Shown here: piece by piece, positions 35,087 to 45,257 of the stretch
Layout of the letters: each line of letters begins with the position of its first letter
Position numbering within the stretch: position 1 is the stretch's first letter
DNA from: Stenotrophomonas rhizophila
GTDB lineage: Bacteria > Pseudomonadota > Gammaproteobacteria > Xanthomonadales > Xanthomonadaceae
NCBI RefSeq assembly: GCF_001704155.1
Contig: NZ_CP016294.1
Coordinates: 2,787,501 to 2,851,500 of the forward strand
Direction: 5' to 3'
DNA length: 64,000 bases
Program-made: the position numbers and the translations under genes
Notes under the pieces: model-generated
What the model saw: only the letters and a program-made list of their open reading frames with translations
The model's database searches: none
Told to the model about the DNA's origin: nothing

Positions 35087-35145
35087 GCGGAACTCCGTGG
35101 ATTCATGCCAATACAGCAACGGCGGCCAGTGGCCGCCGTTCTGCG

Positions 35146-36441
35146 TTACGCCAGTGCCGCCCAGCGGGCGCGCAGCTCGTCCAACCGCAGGTCCGCGGCC
35201 GCGCCGGGCGACACGCGCGCGGCCAGGCTGCCTTCGGGGGTACGCCCCTGCCCGGCAGTGTCGGATGCCGCCGCTGCTGCCTTGTAGGCCTCGCGGAACG
35301 GGACGCCGGCCACGGCCGCTTCCACGGCCACGTCGGTGGCGTACATGCCCGAATCGATGGCAACGCGCAGCTTGTCTTCGCGCCATTCCAGGTTGGCCAG
35401 CAGCGCCGGCAGCAGTTCCAGCGCGGCCAGGCCACGACCGAAGCCGTGGAAGATGGCGCCCTTGCTGCCCTGCAGGTCGCGGTGGTAGCCGGACGGCAGC
35501 GACAGCAGCTGCTCGATCTCGGTACGCGCCGCAGCCACGCTGGCGTGGGTGGCGCGCATCAGTTCGATCACGTCCGGGTTGCGCTTGTTGGGCATGATCG
35601 AGCTGCCGGTGGTGTACTGCGCCGGCAGCGCGACGAAGCCGTACTCACCGCTGGTGAACAGCGACAGGTCCCAGGCCAGGCGGCGCAGGTCCAGGGTGGC
35701 ACCGCCGAGCGCTTCCAGTGCGGCCAGCTCGAACTTGCCGCGCGACAGCTGCGCGTAGATCGGCGAGATCTGCATGCGCGCAAAGCCCAGTGCCTGGGTG
35801 GTGTGGGCGCGGTCCAGCGGCAGGTTCACGCCGTAACCGGCCGCCGTGCCCAGCGGATTGGCGTCGACCAGCGCGAAGGTGTCGTGCGCGCGCACCGCGT
35901 TGTCGATGAAGGCTTCGGCCCAGCCGGCCCACCACATGCCCGCCGAGGACACCACGGCGCGCTGGATGTGGGTGTAGCCCGGCACCGGCAGGTCTTTCTC
36001 GGCTTCGGCGCGGTCGAGCGCGACCTTGGCCACTTCGCGGCTCAGCGCGGACACCTGCAGCAGCTTGTCCTTCAGCCACAGCCGGGTGGCGACCAGGATC
36101 TGGTCGTTGCGGCTGCGGCCGGTGTGGATCTTGCGGCCGGCATCGCCCAGGCGTTCGGTCAGGCGCGCTTCGATCGCCGAGTGGCAATCCTCGAAGCGCT
36201 CATCGAGCACGAACGCGCCGCTGCGGAAATCGTCGGCCAGCACGTCCAGCTCGCGCTGCAGATCGCTGCGCTCGGTGGCGGTGAGGATGCCGATGTTCTC
36301 CAGGCCCTGCGCGTGCGCCTTGCTGGCCTGCACGTCGTACAGGAAGAACTCGCGGTCGAGGATGACGTCATCGCCGGCGAGGAAGGTCTGGATTTTCGCA
36401 TCCACCGCTACGCCGGGCTTCTGCCAGAGAAGGTCTGCCAT
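35146..36441 (-). CDS. argH: Argininosuccinate lyase
   Basis: Final step of arginine synthesis: cleavage of argininosuccinate to arginine and fumarate. It has 431 residues, fumarase/aspartase superfamily. The signature [12 protein letters not shown] is present, with TGRSRNDQI and YTHIQRAV. The start [14 protein letters not shown] (ATG 36441) lies 12 bases after the argC stop and is preferred to the upstream ATG. It is somewhat shorter than the E. coli enzyme (457) but complete in motifs. Confidence 0.96.
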   Translation of the reverse strand: MADLLWQKPGVAVDAKIQTFLAGDDVILDREFFLYDVQASKAHAQGLENIGILTATERSDLQRELDVLADDFRSGAFVLDERFEDCHSAIEARLTERLGDAGRKIHTGRSRNDQILVATRLWLKDKLLQVSALSREVAKVALDRAEAEKDLPVPGYTHIQRAVVSSAGMWWAGWAEAFIDNAVRAHDTFALVDANPLGTAAGYGVNLPLDRAHTTQALGFARMQISPIYAQLSRGKFELAALEALGGATLDLRRLAWDLSLFTSGEYGFVALPAQYTTGSSIMPNKRNPDVIELMRATHASVAAARTEIEQLLSLPSGYHRDLQGSKGAIFHGFGRGLAALELLPALLANLEWREDKLRVAIDSGMYATDVAVEAAVAGVPFREAYKAAAAASDTAGQGRTPEGSLAARVSPGAAADLRLDELRARWAALA

Positions 36442-36453
36442 GTCTTGCTCCAA

Positions 36454-37413
36454 TCAATGCGGAATCGAGGTCAGTTCATCCAGGCCCAGGGCCAGGTTGA
36501 GGTTCTGCATGGCCTGGGTGGCCGCGCCCTTGAGCAGGTTGTCCAGGGTCGCTACGACCACCACGCGCTTGCCGCCCGGGGCCACGTCGAAGCCGCCGAT
36601 CTGCACGCCATGGCGGCCGGCGATGCGGCTCACCCACGGTGCTTCGTCGAGGATCTCGATCAGCGGTTCATCGGCGAAGAAGCGGCGGTAGGTTTCCACC
36701 ACCTGATCGCGGGTCACCGGCTGCTGCAGCCACAGGTTCACGGTCATGGTGATGCCACGGAAATGCGGGGCCACGTGCGGCATGAACTCCACCGGCACGC
36801 GCAGGTGCGCGGTGACTTCGCGCTCGTGCACGTGGTTGGTGAGCGCGTACGGCATCAGGTTGTCGCGCAGCAGTTCGGGGTTGTTTTTGTCCGACGGGCT
36901 GGTGCCGGCGCCAGAGTAACCGGATACGCCGAAGCACTGCGGCGGCCCGGCCAGCTGGTCCAGCAGCGGGCTGATCGCCAGCTGCATGGCGGTGGCGTAG
37001 CAACCCGGGTTGCTGATGTGCGTCTGGCCGGTGTAATCGCCCCGGGTCAGTTCGGGCAGGCCGTAGTACCAGCTGCCTTCGAAACGGTGGTCGGCAGACA
37101 GATCCACGATCACCGTCTCCGGGCGCGCGGCATCCAGCGCGGCCACGAACGGGGCCGACAGGTTGTTGGGCAGCGCCAGGATCACCGCGTCCACGCCTTT
37201 GGCGGCCACGGCGTCGGCATCGAGGTTTTCAAACGCCAGCTCGCCGGCAACTTCGGGATAGGTATCGGCCACGCGCTGCCCGGCCAGCTCGCGCGAGGAC
37301 ACGAAGCCAAGGGCCAGCTGCGGGTGCGCGGCGATCAGCTTGACCAGCTCGGCGCCGGTATGGCCGCGGGCACCGACGATGCCGATGGTGAACGTTCTGT
37401 TGGAAGTGCTCAT
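36454..37413 (-). CDS. argC: N-acetyl-gamma-glutamyl-phosphate reductase
   Basis: Third step of the acetylated arginine route: NADPH-dependent reduction to N-acetylglutamate semialdehyde. It has 319 residues starting [20 protein letters not shown], where [10 protein letters not shown] is the nucleotide-binding loop. The catalytic cysteine is in [14 protein letters not shown], and [11 protein letters not shown] contains the conserved His. The start overlaps the stop of the preceding GNAT gene by four bases. Confidence 0.96.
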   Translation of the reverse strand: MSTSNRTFTIGIVGARGHTGAELVKLIAAHPQLALGFVSSRELAGQRVADTYPEVAGELAFENLDADAVAAKGVDAVILALPNNLSAPFVAALDAARPETVIVDLSADHRFEGSWYYGLPELTRGDYTGQTHISNPGCYATAMQLAISPLLDQLAGPPQCFGVSGYSGAGTSPSDKNNPELLRDNLMPYALTNHVHEREVTAHLRVPVEFMPHVAPHFRGITMTVNLWLQQPVTRDQVVETYRRFFADEPLIEILDEAPWVSRIAGRHGVQIGGFDVAPGGKRVVVVATLDNLLKGAATQAMQNLNLALGLDELTSIPH

Positions 37414-38009
37414 GCGTATGCGTCCAGGCGGTCCTGCAGGGTGCGCTTCACGTCCTGCCATTCCGAATCGATGATGGAGAAGACAACCGTGTCGCGCGGG
37501 CTGCCATCGGGGTGGCGCTTGTGGTTGCGCAGCACGCCTTCCTGGGTGGCCCCCAGGCGGGCGATGGCCGCGCGCGAGGCGGCGTTGTGCGAGCTGGTTT
37601 CAAAGGCCACGCTGATGCACTTCAGACGCTCGAAGGCATGGGTGAGCAGCATCAGCTTGGCTTCGGTGTTCACCCCGGTACGCTGCGCATGCGGGCCGTA
37701 CCAGGTGTAGCCGATGCTCAGGCGCGGCACCTCTTCTTCCAGCGCGTAGTAGCGGGTGCTGCCCACCACGTTGCCGTCGGCATCGAGCACGGCGAACGGC
37801 AGCACCTTGCCGGCGGCCTGGTCGTGCAGGGCGGCCTGCACGTAGGCGGTCATGGTCTTGGCGCTGGGCACGTGCGCGTACCACAGCGCGGAAAGCGAAC
37901 CGTCGCCCAGCGCACCGCGCAGGCCGTCGATATGCGCCATCTGCAGCGGTTCAAGCCGTGCATGCCGGCCGTCCAGCGTGGGGACCTTGGTCCAGTCGGC
38001 ATGATTCAT
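37410..38009 (-). CDS. GNAT-family N-acetyltransferase (RimJ/RimL type)
   Basis: Acetyl-CoA-dependent acetyltransferase of 199 residues. The acyl-CoA-binding core is recognisable ([23 protein letters not shown]), followed by [20 protein letters not shown], the RimL-type beta6-alpha4 motif. The substrate is unknown. The gene lies between the NAGS/NAGK fusion and argC, is tightly packed (six bases after argB, overlapping argC), and occupies the same site as in xanthomonad clusters. It could modify a protein or an arginine intermediate; the enzyme role of NAGS is already covered by the fused domain. Confidence 0.88.
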   Translation of the reverse strand: MNHADWTKVPTLDGRHARLEPLQMAHIDGLRGALGDGSLSALWYAHVPSAKTMTAYVQAALHDQAAGKVLPFAVLDADGNVVGSTRYYALEEEVPRLSIGYTWYGPHAQRTGVNTEAKLMLLTHAFERLKCISVAFETSSHNAASRAAIARLGATQEGVLRNHKRHPDGSPRDTVVFSIIDSEWQDVKRTLQDRLDAYA

Positions 38010-38014
38010 CGGGG

Positions 38015-39343
38015 TCAGCCCTCCAGGCTCGGGGTGCGCTTGGCGCAATGGTCCACGTAGGTGCGGATGCGGTCGAAGCCGTCGGCACCGAACCAGAACA
38101 CCTTCCAGTGGTCCTGCTTGTAGCAGCCATCGGATTCGGCGTAGTAGAAATGATTGATCGGGTTGCCGTGGCGCGAGCGCCAGAACAGCTGCGGGGTTTC
38201 GTCCAGCATCACGTTCCATACCGCACGGCCCAAGCCTTCGCCCTGCGCGTCATCGAGCACGGCGAACTTGTCCAGGTACACGCCTTCGGCTTCGTCGGTG
38301 AGGATCACCGCAGCGCGGTAGTTCTCGCTGACATAGGCGCGCAGCAGGCGGGTCTTGTCGAAATAATCGGGCACCAGGGTGCGGCCGAAGCTGGATTCGA
38401 TCAGGCCCTTCAGGCGCGGCAGGTCCAGTTCGCTCCAGGCGGTGGCGCGCAGCACCTTCTCGCCCTTGCGCACCAGCGTGCCCGAGCCCTTGTGGGTGAA
38501 CAGTTCCTTGGCCAGGTCGGCCGGCCGGGTGATCGACACCGACGACTCCAGCGGCAGCCGGTCCAGCAGGTCCTTGATCTGTTCGATCTTGACCCGCATG
38601 CCGCCGTGGATCCACGGCTGCTGCATCAGCTGGTCGTACTCGGTGGACAGGTTGATCGAGTCGATCACCCTGCCCTCTTCATCGAGCAGGCCGCCGGTGC
38701 CGGTGAGGAAGATGATCTTGTACGGCTGCAGTTCCTGCACCAGTTCGTTGGCGGCGAAATCGGCGTTGACGTTGAGGATCTGGCCGCAGCGGGTTTCGCC
38801 CAGGCTGGTGATCACCGGAATGGAACCGGCGCGCAGGCTGGCTTCGATCGGGGCCAGGTTGACCTTCTTCACTTCGCCGACCAGGCCGTAGGTGTCCTGG
38901 TCCAGGTATTCGGCTTCGAACACGCCACCGGTGATCGAGGTGGCACGTGCACCGTTCTGCTGCAGTGCTTCCACCAGTTGCAGGTTCGACGCCTGGAACA
39001 CGCGGCGCACGATGGCCAGGCCTTCGGGCGAGGTCACGCGCAGGCCGTTGACGGTCTGCTTGACGATGCCGGCCGCCGACAGTTCCGCGTCCAGCTGCGG
39101 GCCGGCACCGTGCAGCACGATCGGGGTGAGCCCGACTTCCTGCAGGAACGACAGCGAAGAGGTCAGCGCGTCGAGGTCATCGCGCAGCACGGCGCCGCCG
39201 ACCTTGACCACGGCGAAGCGCTTGGCATCCACCTGCGAAAAGCGCTTGAGGTACTGGCTGATCTCCTTCGCGCTGGCCATGCTGGAAAGCAGGCGCACGA
39301 TGGTCTGGCGGGTCTGGCGGTGGGGCTGGAGGGAAGAAGGCAT
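38015..39343 (-). CDS. argB: Bifunctional N-acetylglutamate synthase/kinase (NAGS-NAGK)
   Basis: Xanthomonad-type fusion of 442 residues. The N-terminal amino-acid kinase domain (residues about 20-285) has [31 protein letters not shown] and [13 protein letters not shown]. The C-terminal GNAT domain (about 290-442) has [39 protein letters not shown] and [21 protein letters not shown]. By family knowledge, such proteins make N-acetylglutamate from glutamate and acetyl-CoA and then phosphorylate it, so a separate argA is unnecessary; arginine feedback is expected. The start [15 protein letters not shown] is preferred to an upstream ATG with an unusual Thr-rich extension. Confidence 0.92.
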   Translation of the reverse strand: MPSSLQPHRQTRQTIVRLLSSMASAKEISQYLKRFSQVDAKRFAVVKVGGAVLRDDLDALTSSLSFLQEVGLTPIVLHGAGPQLDAELSAAGIVKQTVNGLRVTSPEGLAIVRRVFQASNLQLVEALQQNGARATSITGGVFEAEYLDQDTYGLVGEVKKVNLAPIEASLRAGSIPVITSLGETRCGQILNVNADFAANELVQELQPYKIIFLTGTGGLLDEEGRVIDSINLSTEYDQLMQQPWIHGGMRVKIEQIKDLLDRLPLESSVSITRPADLAKELFTHKGSGTLVRKGEKVLRATAWSELDLPRLKGLIESSFGRTLVPDYFDKTRLLRAYVSENYRAAVILTDEAEGVYLDKFAVLDDAQGEGLGRAVWNVMLDETPQLFWRSRHGNPINHFYYAESDGCYKQDHWKVFWFGADGFDRIRTYVDHCAKRTPSLEG

Positions 39344-39416
39344 TTCAGTATCGTCACGGGCGGCCGTGGCCGCGGTGGGAGATCCGTCAGTGGTGGGCCA
39401 CGACGGCGTCATTCGG

Positions 39417-40505
39417 TCAGGCGCCGGCGCTGATGATGCGGTGCACGGCGTCGGTGTAACGCTGCAGCTGCTCCAACGTCACGAACTCGTCGGCGGTGTG
39501 GGCCTGGGCGATGTCGCCCGGGCCGTACACCAGGGTGGTGTAGCCACCGGCCGAGAACAGCGAGGCTTCGGTCCAGAAGTCCACGGCGTTGCCGATCGGC
39601 AGGTCCAGCGCATCGGCCACGTCTCGCGCGGCCAGGCGGCGGTTCTCCGCTTCGGCGATGTCGCCGGCCGGCAGGCTGGGACCGCGGAAGGTTTCGGTGA
39701 ACAGCGCCGCTTCCGGTTCGGCAAAACCGGAGAAGGTGGCCAGCAGCGCGTCGATGTCCATCGACGGCAGCGGGCGGAAGCCGAAGCGCAGTTCGGCGGC
39801 CGGGGCGATCATGTTGGCCTTGATGCCGCCTTCCACGCGCCCGATGTTGAAGCGCAGCCCGGTCAGCCCGCCGAAACGGGCGTGCGCCAGCGAGTCCACA
39901 TGGTCCAGCGCGCGGTTTCCCCAGCGCATGGCCTGGTGCAACGCGCTGGCGGCTGCATCCTGCTTGCCCGAGGCATGCCCGGCGCGGCCGGCGAACTGCA
40001 TCAGCACCGAGCTGATGCCGCGGTGCGCCAGCACCGCTTCGCTCATGGTCGGTTCGGCCACCAGCACCGCTTCATACGGAATGCCACGGGCCAGGAACGC
40101 GGCGATGCAGCGCGGATCGTTGGCTTCTTCATCGCTGGAGAACAGGAACGCGGCATCGCCATCGCTGGCATTGGCCGCGGCCACCAGTGCGGCGGCCGCG
40201 CCCTTGATGTCGCACACGCCGAGCCCGATCACCCGGTCCTCGGCGCGCCGCATCACGTGCGGGTCGGCGCTCCAATGCGGGGAATCGGGCACGGTGTCCA
40301 GGTGCACGTTGAACAGATAGCGCGGCGTACCGCGCACCGCATACAGGCTGACCGCGCCGTCGCCATGGTCGATCACCTCCACGTTGAACCCGGGCAGGTT
40401 CGCGCGCAGGTAATCGAAGATGCCACCGGTGGTGATCGCACGCGGCGGGTTGCGGGTGTCAAAGGACACCAGCGCCTGCAGGTGATGGAGCGTCTGTTCC
40501 AACAT
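39417..40505 (-). CDS. argE: N-acetyl-L-citrulline deacetylase (ArgE-type M20 peptidase)
   Basis: M20-family zinc deacetylase of 362 residues: [12 protein letters not shown] (metal His/Asp), [25 protein letters not shown] (Glu pair) and [12 protein letters not shown] (dimerisation-domain His). ArgE-type enzymes normally deacetylate N-acetylornithine; the xanthomonad enzyme in this gene context acts on N-acetylcitrulline after ArgF'. That assignment rests on the neighbouring acetylornithine carbamoyltransferase. It starts nine bases after argG. Confidence 0.9.
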   Translation of the reverse strand: MLEQTLHHLQALVSFDTRNPPRAITTGGIFDYLRANLPGFNVEVIDHGDGAVSLYAVRGTPRYLFNVHLDTVPDSPHWSADPHVMRRAEDRVIGLGVCDIKGAAAALVAAANASDGDAAFLFSSDEEANDPRCIAAFLARGIPYEAVLVAEPTMSEAVLAHRGISSVLMQFAGRAGHASGKQDAAASALHQAMRWGNRALDHVDSLAHARFGGLTGLRFNIGRVEGGIKANMIAPAAELRFGFRPLPSMDIDALLATFSGFAEPEAALFTETFRGPSLPAGDIAEAENRRLAARDVADALDLPIGNAVDFWTEASLFSAGGYTTLVYGPGDIAQAHTADEFVTLEQLQRYTDAVHRIISAGA

Positions 40506-40514
40506 GCCCGGGCC

Positions 40515-41708
40515 TCAGCGGTTTACTTGCGCGTACAGGGTGCTGCTCATGCCGAACAGCTTGATGAAGCCTTCGGCTTCCTCCACGCCCCAATCAGCCG
40601 ACTGCGCGTAGGTGGCGCCCTTGGTGTTGAGCAGGTGCGGCGACTTCACCGCTACCGCATCGACGCGGCCGCCACGGGTTTCCAGCACCACTTCGCCGTT
40701 GACCTTGGCCTGCGAGGACTTCAGGAACGCTTCGATGTCGGTCTTGAGCGGGTCGTGGTAGAAGCCTTCGTACACCAGCTCCACCCACTTGCGCGCCACG
40801 TCCGGCTTGAAGCGGTTCTGCTGCTTGGTCAGCACCGCATCTTCCAGCGCGCGGTGCGCGGCCAGCAGCGAGACCAGGCCCGGGGCTTCGAACACGATGC
40901 GGCCCTTCAGGCCGATCACGGTGTCGCCGGTGTACACGCCACGGCCCACGCCGTACGGCGCGAACAGCTTGTTGAGCTGGGCCAGGATCTGCTCGCCCGG
41001 CAGCGCCTTGCCGTTGAGTTCAACGGCTTCGCCTTCGACGAACTTCAGGGTCACGGTCAGCGCGTCTGCCGGCCATTCGCTGCGCGGTGCGCACCAGCCG
41101 CGGGCACCTTCGCCCGGGGCTTCCCAACGGTCGATCTCGCCGCCGGACATGGTCAGGCCCAGCAGGTTTTCGTTGATGGTGTAGGCCTGCTGCTTGGCGC
41201 GCACGCCGAAGCCGCGTTCTTCCAGGTACTTCTGCTCGTAGGCGCGGGTCTGGGTGTGTTCCTTCTGGATTTCACGGATCGGCGCGACGATCTGGTAATC
41301 GCCCAGTGCCTTCACGGCCAGGTCGAAGCGGACCTGGTCGTTGCCCATGCCGGTGCAGCCGTGGGCGATGATGTTGGTACCCAGTTCGGCGGCGCGCTTG
41401 AGCGCGGCATCGACGATCAGGTAGCGGTCCGACACCAGCAGCGGGTACTGGCCCTGGTAGCCTTCGCCGGCCCACACGAACGGCTTGACGAACCCCTTCC
41501 AGATGGCCGGGCCACCGTCGACGGTGACGTGGCTGGTCACGCCCAGTTCGGCGGCACGCTTTTCGATGAAATCGCGCTCTTCGTCATCCACGCCGCCGGT
41601 GTCGGCGAACACGGTGTGCACGTTGTAGCCGCGCTCCTGCAGGTAGGGCACGCAGAAGCTGGTGTCGAGTCCGCCGGAGAAGGCCAGGACGATGTCTTTC
41701 TTGCTCAT
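40515..41708 (-). CDS. argG: Argininosuccinate synthase
   Basis: ATP-dependent condensation of citrulline and aspartate. It has 397 residues. The PP-loop [15 protein letters not shown] is at the start, [13 protein letters not shown] follows, and THVTVDGG-, [19 protein letters not shown] and [19 protein letters not shown] motifs are present. It is placed between argF' and argE' in the operon. Confidence 0.96.
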   Translation of the reverse strand: MSKKDIVLAFSGGLDTSFCVPYLQERGYNVHTVFADTGGVDDEERDFIEKRAAELGVTSHVTVDGGPAIWKGFVKPFVWAGEGYQGQYPLLVSDRYLIVDAALKRAAELGTNIIAHGCTGMGNDQVRFDLAVKALGDYQIVAPIREIQKEHTQTRAYEQKYLEERGFGVRAKQQAYTINENLLGLTMSGGEIDRWEAPGEGARGWCAPRSEWPADALTVTLKFVEGEAVELNGKALPGEQILAQLNKLFAPYGVGRGVYTGDTVIGLKGRIVFEAPGLVSLLAAHRALEDAVLTKQQNRFKPDVARKWVELVYEGFYHDPLKTDIEAFLKSSQAKVNGEVVLETRGGRVDAVAVKSPHLLNTKGATYAQSADWGVEEAEGFIKLFGMSSTLYAQVNR

Positions 41709-41761
41709 GGGGGTCGGGTCCGAAGTGGGGGTTTATAGGAAAAATGGGTTGAAACGCGCGA

Positions 41762-42772
41762 TTACCGGCCGGCCAGCGCCGACATGATGGCCTTCTGCAC
41801 GTGCAGGCGGTTTTCCGCTTCGTTGATGGCGATGCACTGCGCCGAATCCATCACGCCGTCGGTGGCCTTGACGTTGCGGCGCAGCGGCAGGCAGTGGCTG
41901 AACACGCCGTTGTTGGTCAGGGCCATCTTGGCCTCGTCGACGATGAAGTGCTTGTACTGGTCGCGGATGGGCTTTTCCGGTTCCCAGTTGCCGAAGAACG
42001 GCAGCGCGCCCCAGCTCTTGGCGTACACCACGTCGGCGCCACTGTAGGCGCTGGCGATGTCGTGGCTGATCTTCAGCGAACCGCCGTTCTCGGCCACGTT
42101 CTGCTCGGCCCAGCCCATGTAGCGGTCATCGAGGATGTAATCCGCGGTCGGGCACAGCAGGGTCACGTCCATGCCCATGCGGGTGGCGATGGTCAGTGCC
42201 GAGTTGGCCACGGCGGTGTTGAGCGGCTTGGGGTGGTAGGTCCAGGTCAGCACGTACTTCTTGCCGCGCAGGTCCTGGGTGCCGAAGTGTTCCTGCAGCG
42301 CCATCACGTGGGCCAGTTCCTGGCACGGGTGGGTGATGGTTTCCATGTTGATCACCGGCACCGGCGAGTATTTCGCGAACGCCTTGAGCACGATGTCCTC
42401 ACGGTCCTGCGCCCAGTCGATGAACTTCGGGAACGCGCGCACGCCGATCAGGTCGACATAGCGGCCCAGCACCTTGGCCACTTCGGCGATGTGCTCTTCG
42501 GTGTCGCCGTCCATCACCGTGCCAAGGTTGAACTCGATCGGCCATGCATCCTTGCCCGGCTGCAGCACGATCGCGTGCCCACCCAGCTGGAAGGCGCCCA
42601 GTTCGAAGCTGGTGCGGGTGCGCATGGACGGGTTGAAGAACACAAGGGCAATCGATTTGCCCTTGAGCTCGTCGCCCAGCTTGTTGCGCTTGAACAACGC
42701 GGCCTGGGTCAGCAGGGCATCCAGCTCGGTACGGCTCCAATCCTGGGTGTTCAGGAAGTGCTTCAGGGACAT
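41762..42772 (-). CDS. argF': N-acetyl-L-ornithine carbamoyltransferase (ArgF')
   Basis: Transcarbamylase of 336 residues that acts on N-acetylornithine rather than ornithine. The carbamoyl-phosphate motif is SMRTRTS, with HPCQE and HCLPLRRNVKATDG. Counting from MSLKHFLNTQDW, residue 92 is Glu (DTEEHI) and residue 302 is Lys; these are the acetylornithine-specific glutamate and the carboxylated lysine described for the Xanthomonas campestris enzyme. It is the first structural gene of the arg operon. Its start is 70 bases downstream of an intrinsic terminator and 123 bases after a 33-codon leader ORF. Confidence 0.96.
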   Translation of the reverse strand: MSLKHFLNTQDWSRTELDALLTQAALFKRNKLGDELKGKSIALVFFNPSMRTRTSFELGAFQLGGHAIVLQPGKDAWPIEFNLGTVMDGDTEEHIAEVAKVLGRYVDLIGVRAFPKFIDWAQDREDIVLKAFAKYSPVPVINMETITHPCQELAHVMALQEHFGTQDLRGKKYVLTWTYHPKPLNTAVANSALTIATRMGMDVTLLCPTADYILDDRYMGWAEQNVAENGGSLKISHDIASAYSGADVVYAKSWGALPFFGNWEPEKPIRDQYKHFIVDEAKMALTNNGVFSHCLPLRRNVKATDGVMDSAQCIAINEAENRLHVQKAIMSALAGR

Positions 42773-42842
42773 CGATCGATCCTTTGAGGCGGGTTTCAAT
42801 GGAAGAAAGGGTACAAATGCAACTTTTCAGATCGTAGAAACG

Positions 42843-42870
42843 AAAAAACCCAGCGCGGGGGCTGGGTTTT
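42843..42870 (-). terminator. Intrinsic terminator in the arg operon leader (putative attenuator)
   Basis: On the minus strand AAAACCCAGC-CCCCGC-GCTGGGTTTT runs into a six-T tract. It ends 70 bases before the argF' ATG. The 5' arm ACCCAGC can alternatively pair with GCTGGGT at 42904-42898, which spans the last two codons and first stop-codon base of the leader ORF. It could also simply terminate the upstream gene. Confidence 0.8.
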
Positions 42871-42895
42871 CCGAACAGACAGCACGAAGCTCCGG

Positions 42896-42997
42896 TTACC
42901 CAGCGAAAATGTGGGGTTCCGGTCGGCGGGCACGCGACGTCATGCCCGTAGCCATACGGGCGGCGCTGGTGTCGTGCTGGAAGTCGGTGAGTTTCAT
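42896..42997 (-). CDS. Putative arginine leader peptide (33 codons)
   Basis: Short frame beginning MKLTDFQHDTSAARMATGM and ending RARRPEPHIFAG, with three arginines in four codons (CGT GCC CGC CGA) at positions 22-25 and the stop 25 bases before the terminator's T-side. The last codons (GCT GGG T) form the possible antiterminator strand. The ribosome site is weak (GGGCGG). A TTGCGC-N17-AACGAT promoter-like pair lies just upstream, which would make the mRNA nearly leaderless. It is not listed by length-limited gene callers. Coding status is inferred from architecture only. Confidence 0.5.
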   Translation of the reverse strand: MKLTDFQHDTSAARMATGMTSRARRPEPHIFAG

Positions 42998-43050
42998 GGC
43001 CGCCCATCGTTGCATGTGATCGGGCACGGCGCAAGGCCTGAACCGACGGT

Positions 43051-43611
43051 TCAGGGATTTGCCGCGCTGCCCTGCTCCGCTCCCACCCACGGGGTGATGG
43101 AGACGCGGATCTTGAGCCGGTTGCCGGGGTCTTCGGGCAGGCGCGAGCGGTACTTGGTGCCCTTGTAGACGTAATCCACGTCATAGGCGATGGGCCGGCG
43201 GAACTCCCGGCCGACCGGGATGATGCGGCAATCGCGGGTCAGCAGCGGGCCGTTGTTGGCGGCCGGGGCTTCCACGACGGGGGCCATTTCCTCGGTGCTG
43301 CCGTCTTCACGCTTGAAGATGGAGCGGACCGAATCCATGAAACGGCCGAACCGGCCCTTCTCTTCCTGCGGCTCTTCGCCGGTGACGTTGACCGGGGCCA
43401 GGGTCCGGGTGGATACCGGCTCGCAATGTTCCTCGGTGCGGGTGGCGCGCAGGGTCTGGAACACCGGCTCCACGTTGAGCACCTGCGCGTAGTCGAACTT
43501 CACGTTCTCCACGATCACCACCCGGTTACGGACCTCGGCGTCCTGGGCGCACGCCATGAAAGCGGCGCTCCCCAGCAGGCAGGTCAGCGTCAGCAACGAA
43601 GCGGATTTCAT
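43051..43611 (-). CDS. Exported conserved protein of unknown function
   Basis: Protein of 186 residues with a signal peptide ([23 protein letters not shown]; the Cys before AQ leaves a lipoprotein reading possible but not a good lipobox). The C-terminal part ([20 protein letters not shown], then [16 protein letters not shown]) matches the domain found in glycine-zipper/UmoD-like envelope proteins, but the glycine zipper itself is absent. The middle is charged and probably disordered. Its function is unknown. It is divergent from cysS; an 8-bp hairpin (43037-43055) overlaps its stop codon. Confidence 0.75.
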   Translation of the reverse strand: MKSASLLTLTCLLGSAAFMACAQDAEVRNRVVIVENVKFDYAQVLNVEPVFQTLRATRTEEHCEPVSTRTLAPVNVTGEEPQEEKGRFGRFMDSVRSIFKREDGSTEEMAPVVEAPAANNGPLLTRDCRIIPVGREFRRPIAYDVDYVYKGTKYRSRLPEDPGNRLKIRVSITPWVGAEQGSAANP

Positions 43612-43819
43612 TGGCAACAGGAAAGAGGACAAGGCGGATAGTGTAGGCAGTGCGTGGCACAAGGGGCTGAACATTACCCTTCCGCGACGCTTCTGCCCAT
43701 ACCGAACCGTGTCGTTTGCGAAATCAGGGGGCAACGGGCGGCGTCCCGGGGCCGGCGCTGGGGGCCGTTGTGATCTAAAATCGAAGGCTTGCCCCTACTC
43801 CGCCCGGCCCTACGCCCCC

Positions 43820-45190
43820 ATGACCCTGCGCCTGCACAACAACCTGACACGCCAGCTCGAACCGTTCACCCCGCTCGATCCGACCTGTCCGACCCTGTAT
43901 GTGTGCGGCCCCACGGTCTACAACTACGTCCATATCGGCAACGCCCGGGGCCCGGTGGTGTTCGGGGTGCTGGCCGACCTGCTGCGGCGCCGCTTCGGCG
44001 GGCTGCGCTACGCCCGCAACATCACCGACGTGGACGACAAGATCAACACGGCCGCGCGCGAGCAGGGCGTGCCGATTTCGGCCATCACCGACCGCTTCGC
44101 CGCCGCCTACCGTGAAGACATGGCCGCGCTGGGCGTGGTGCCGCCGGACATCGAACCGGAAGCCACCGCGCACATCCCGCACATCATCACCATGATCGAG
44201 CAGCTGATCGCGGCCGGCCACGCCTACGCGGCCGAGGGCCACGTGCTGTTCTCGGTGCCCTCCTACGCCGACTACGGCAAGCTCTCGCGCCGCGACCCGG
44301 ACGAGATGCTGGCCGGGGCGCGGGTGGACGTGGCCCCGTACAAGCGCGACCCGGGCGACTTCGTGCTGTGGAAGCCCTCCAGCGACGACCTGCCGGGCTG
44401 GGAATCGCCCTGGGGCCGGGGCCGCCCGGGCTGGCACATCGAGTGCTCGGCGATGGCCGCCGCGCACCTGGGCCCGACCATCGACATCCATGCCGGTGGC
44501 GTGGACCTGCAGTTCCCGCACCACGAAAACGAGATCGCGCAGAGCGAGTGCGCCCACGGCGGGCAGACCTTCGCCCGGTTCTGGCTGCACAACGGCATGC
44601 TCAATTTCGGCGGTGCCAAGATGAGCAAGTCGATCGGCAACATCGAGCGGGTCCACGACCTGGTCCGCCAGCACGCCCCGGAGGCGCTGCGGCTGGCCCT
44701 GCTGTCGGCCCATTACCGGCAGCCGCTGGACTGGTCCGATGCGCTGATCGAGCAGTCGGTGCGTACCCTGGACCGCCTGTACGGCACCCTGCGCGACCTG
44801 GCCGACGTGGCCGCGACCCCGGCCATCCCGGCCGAGATCGAGGCGGCGCTGGACGATGACCTGAACACCCCGCAGGCGCTGGCCGAGCTGGCCCGGCTGG
44901 GCGCGGAAGCGCGCCGCGCCGAACCGGCCGACAAGGCCTGCTGGAAATCGGCCCTGCTGGGCGCCGGGCAGGCCCTGGGGCTGCTGCAGCAGGACCCGGC
45001 TGCGTGGTTCGGCACCAGCGGCGGCGACGCCGATGATGACGCGCGCATCCAGGCGCTGATCGACGAGCGCGCGGCGGCCAAGCAGGCCCGCGATTTCGCC
45101 CGTTCCGATGCGATCCGTGACCAGCTGGCCGCAGCGGGCATCGTGCTGGAAGACACCGCGCAGGGCGTGCGCTGGTCACGCAAGCGTTGA
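43820..45190 (+). CDS. cysS: Cysteinyl-tRNA synthetase
   Basis: Charges tRNA-Cys in the cytosol. It has 456 residues, class I synthetase: zinc-binding [16 protein letters not shown] (HIGH = HIGN), [23 protein letters not shown] and KMSKSIGN (KMSKS loop). The ATG at 43820 ([16 protein letters not shown]) is the family start; the upstream open frame is a shadow of the divergent gene. It is slightly shorter than E. coli CysS (461). Confidence 0.97.
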   Translation: MTLRLHNNLTRQLEPFTPLDPTCPTLYVCGPTVYNYVHIGNARGPVVFGVLADLLRRRFGGLRYARNITDVDDKINTAAREQGVPISAITDRFAAAYREDMAALGVVPPDIEPEATAHIPHIITMIEQLIAAGHAYAAEGHVLFSVPSYADYGKLSRRDPDEMLAGARVDVAPYKRDPGDFVLWKPSSDDLPGWESPWGRGRPGWHIECSAMAAAHLGPTIDIHAGGVDLQFPHHENEIAQSECAHGGQTFARFWLHNGMLNFGGAKMSKSIGNIERVHDLVRQHAPEALRLALLSAHYRQPLDWSDALIEQSVRTLDRLYGTLRDLADVAATPAIPAEIEAALDDDLNTPQALAELARLGAEARRAEPADKACWKSALLGAGQALGLLQQDPAAWFGTSGGDADDDARIQALIDERAAAKQARDFARSDAIRDQLAAAGIVLEDTAQGVRWSRKR

Positions 45191-45196
45191 AAGGCC

Positions 45197-45220
45197 GCCC
45201 GACCAACGGTCGGGCGCTAC
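45197..45220 (-). repeat. SMAG-type repeat between cysS and sufE
   Basis: GCCCGACC-AAC-GGTCGGGC then GCTAC, seven bases after the cysS stop. Confidence 0.8.
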
Positions 45221-45257
45221 CGTCGGGTTGGCCCGACGTTCCGTAACAACTGTAGAG

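Noticed and set aside
38892..41738. A 948-codon plus-strand frame opposite argB, argE and argG
   Set aside because: It is a shadow of three clear enzymes and has low-complexity composition and no recognisable motif.
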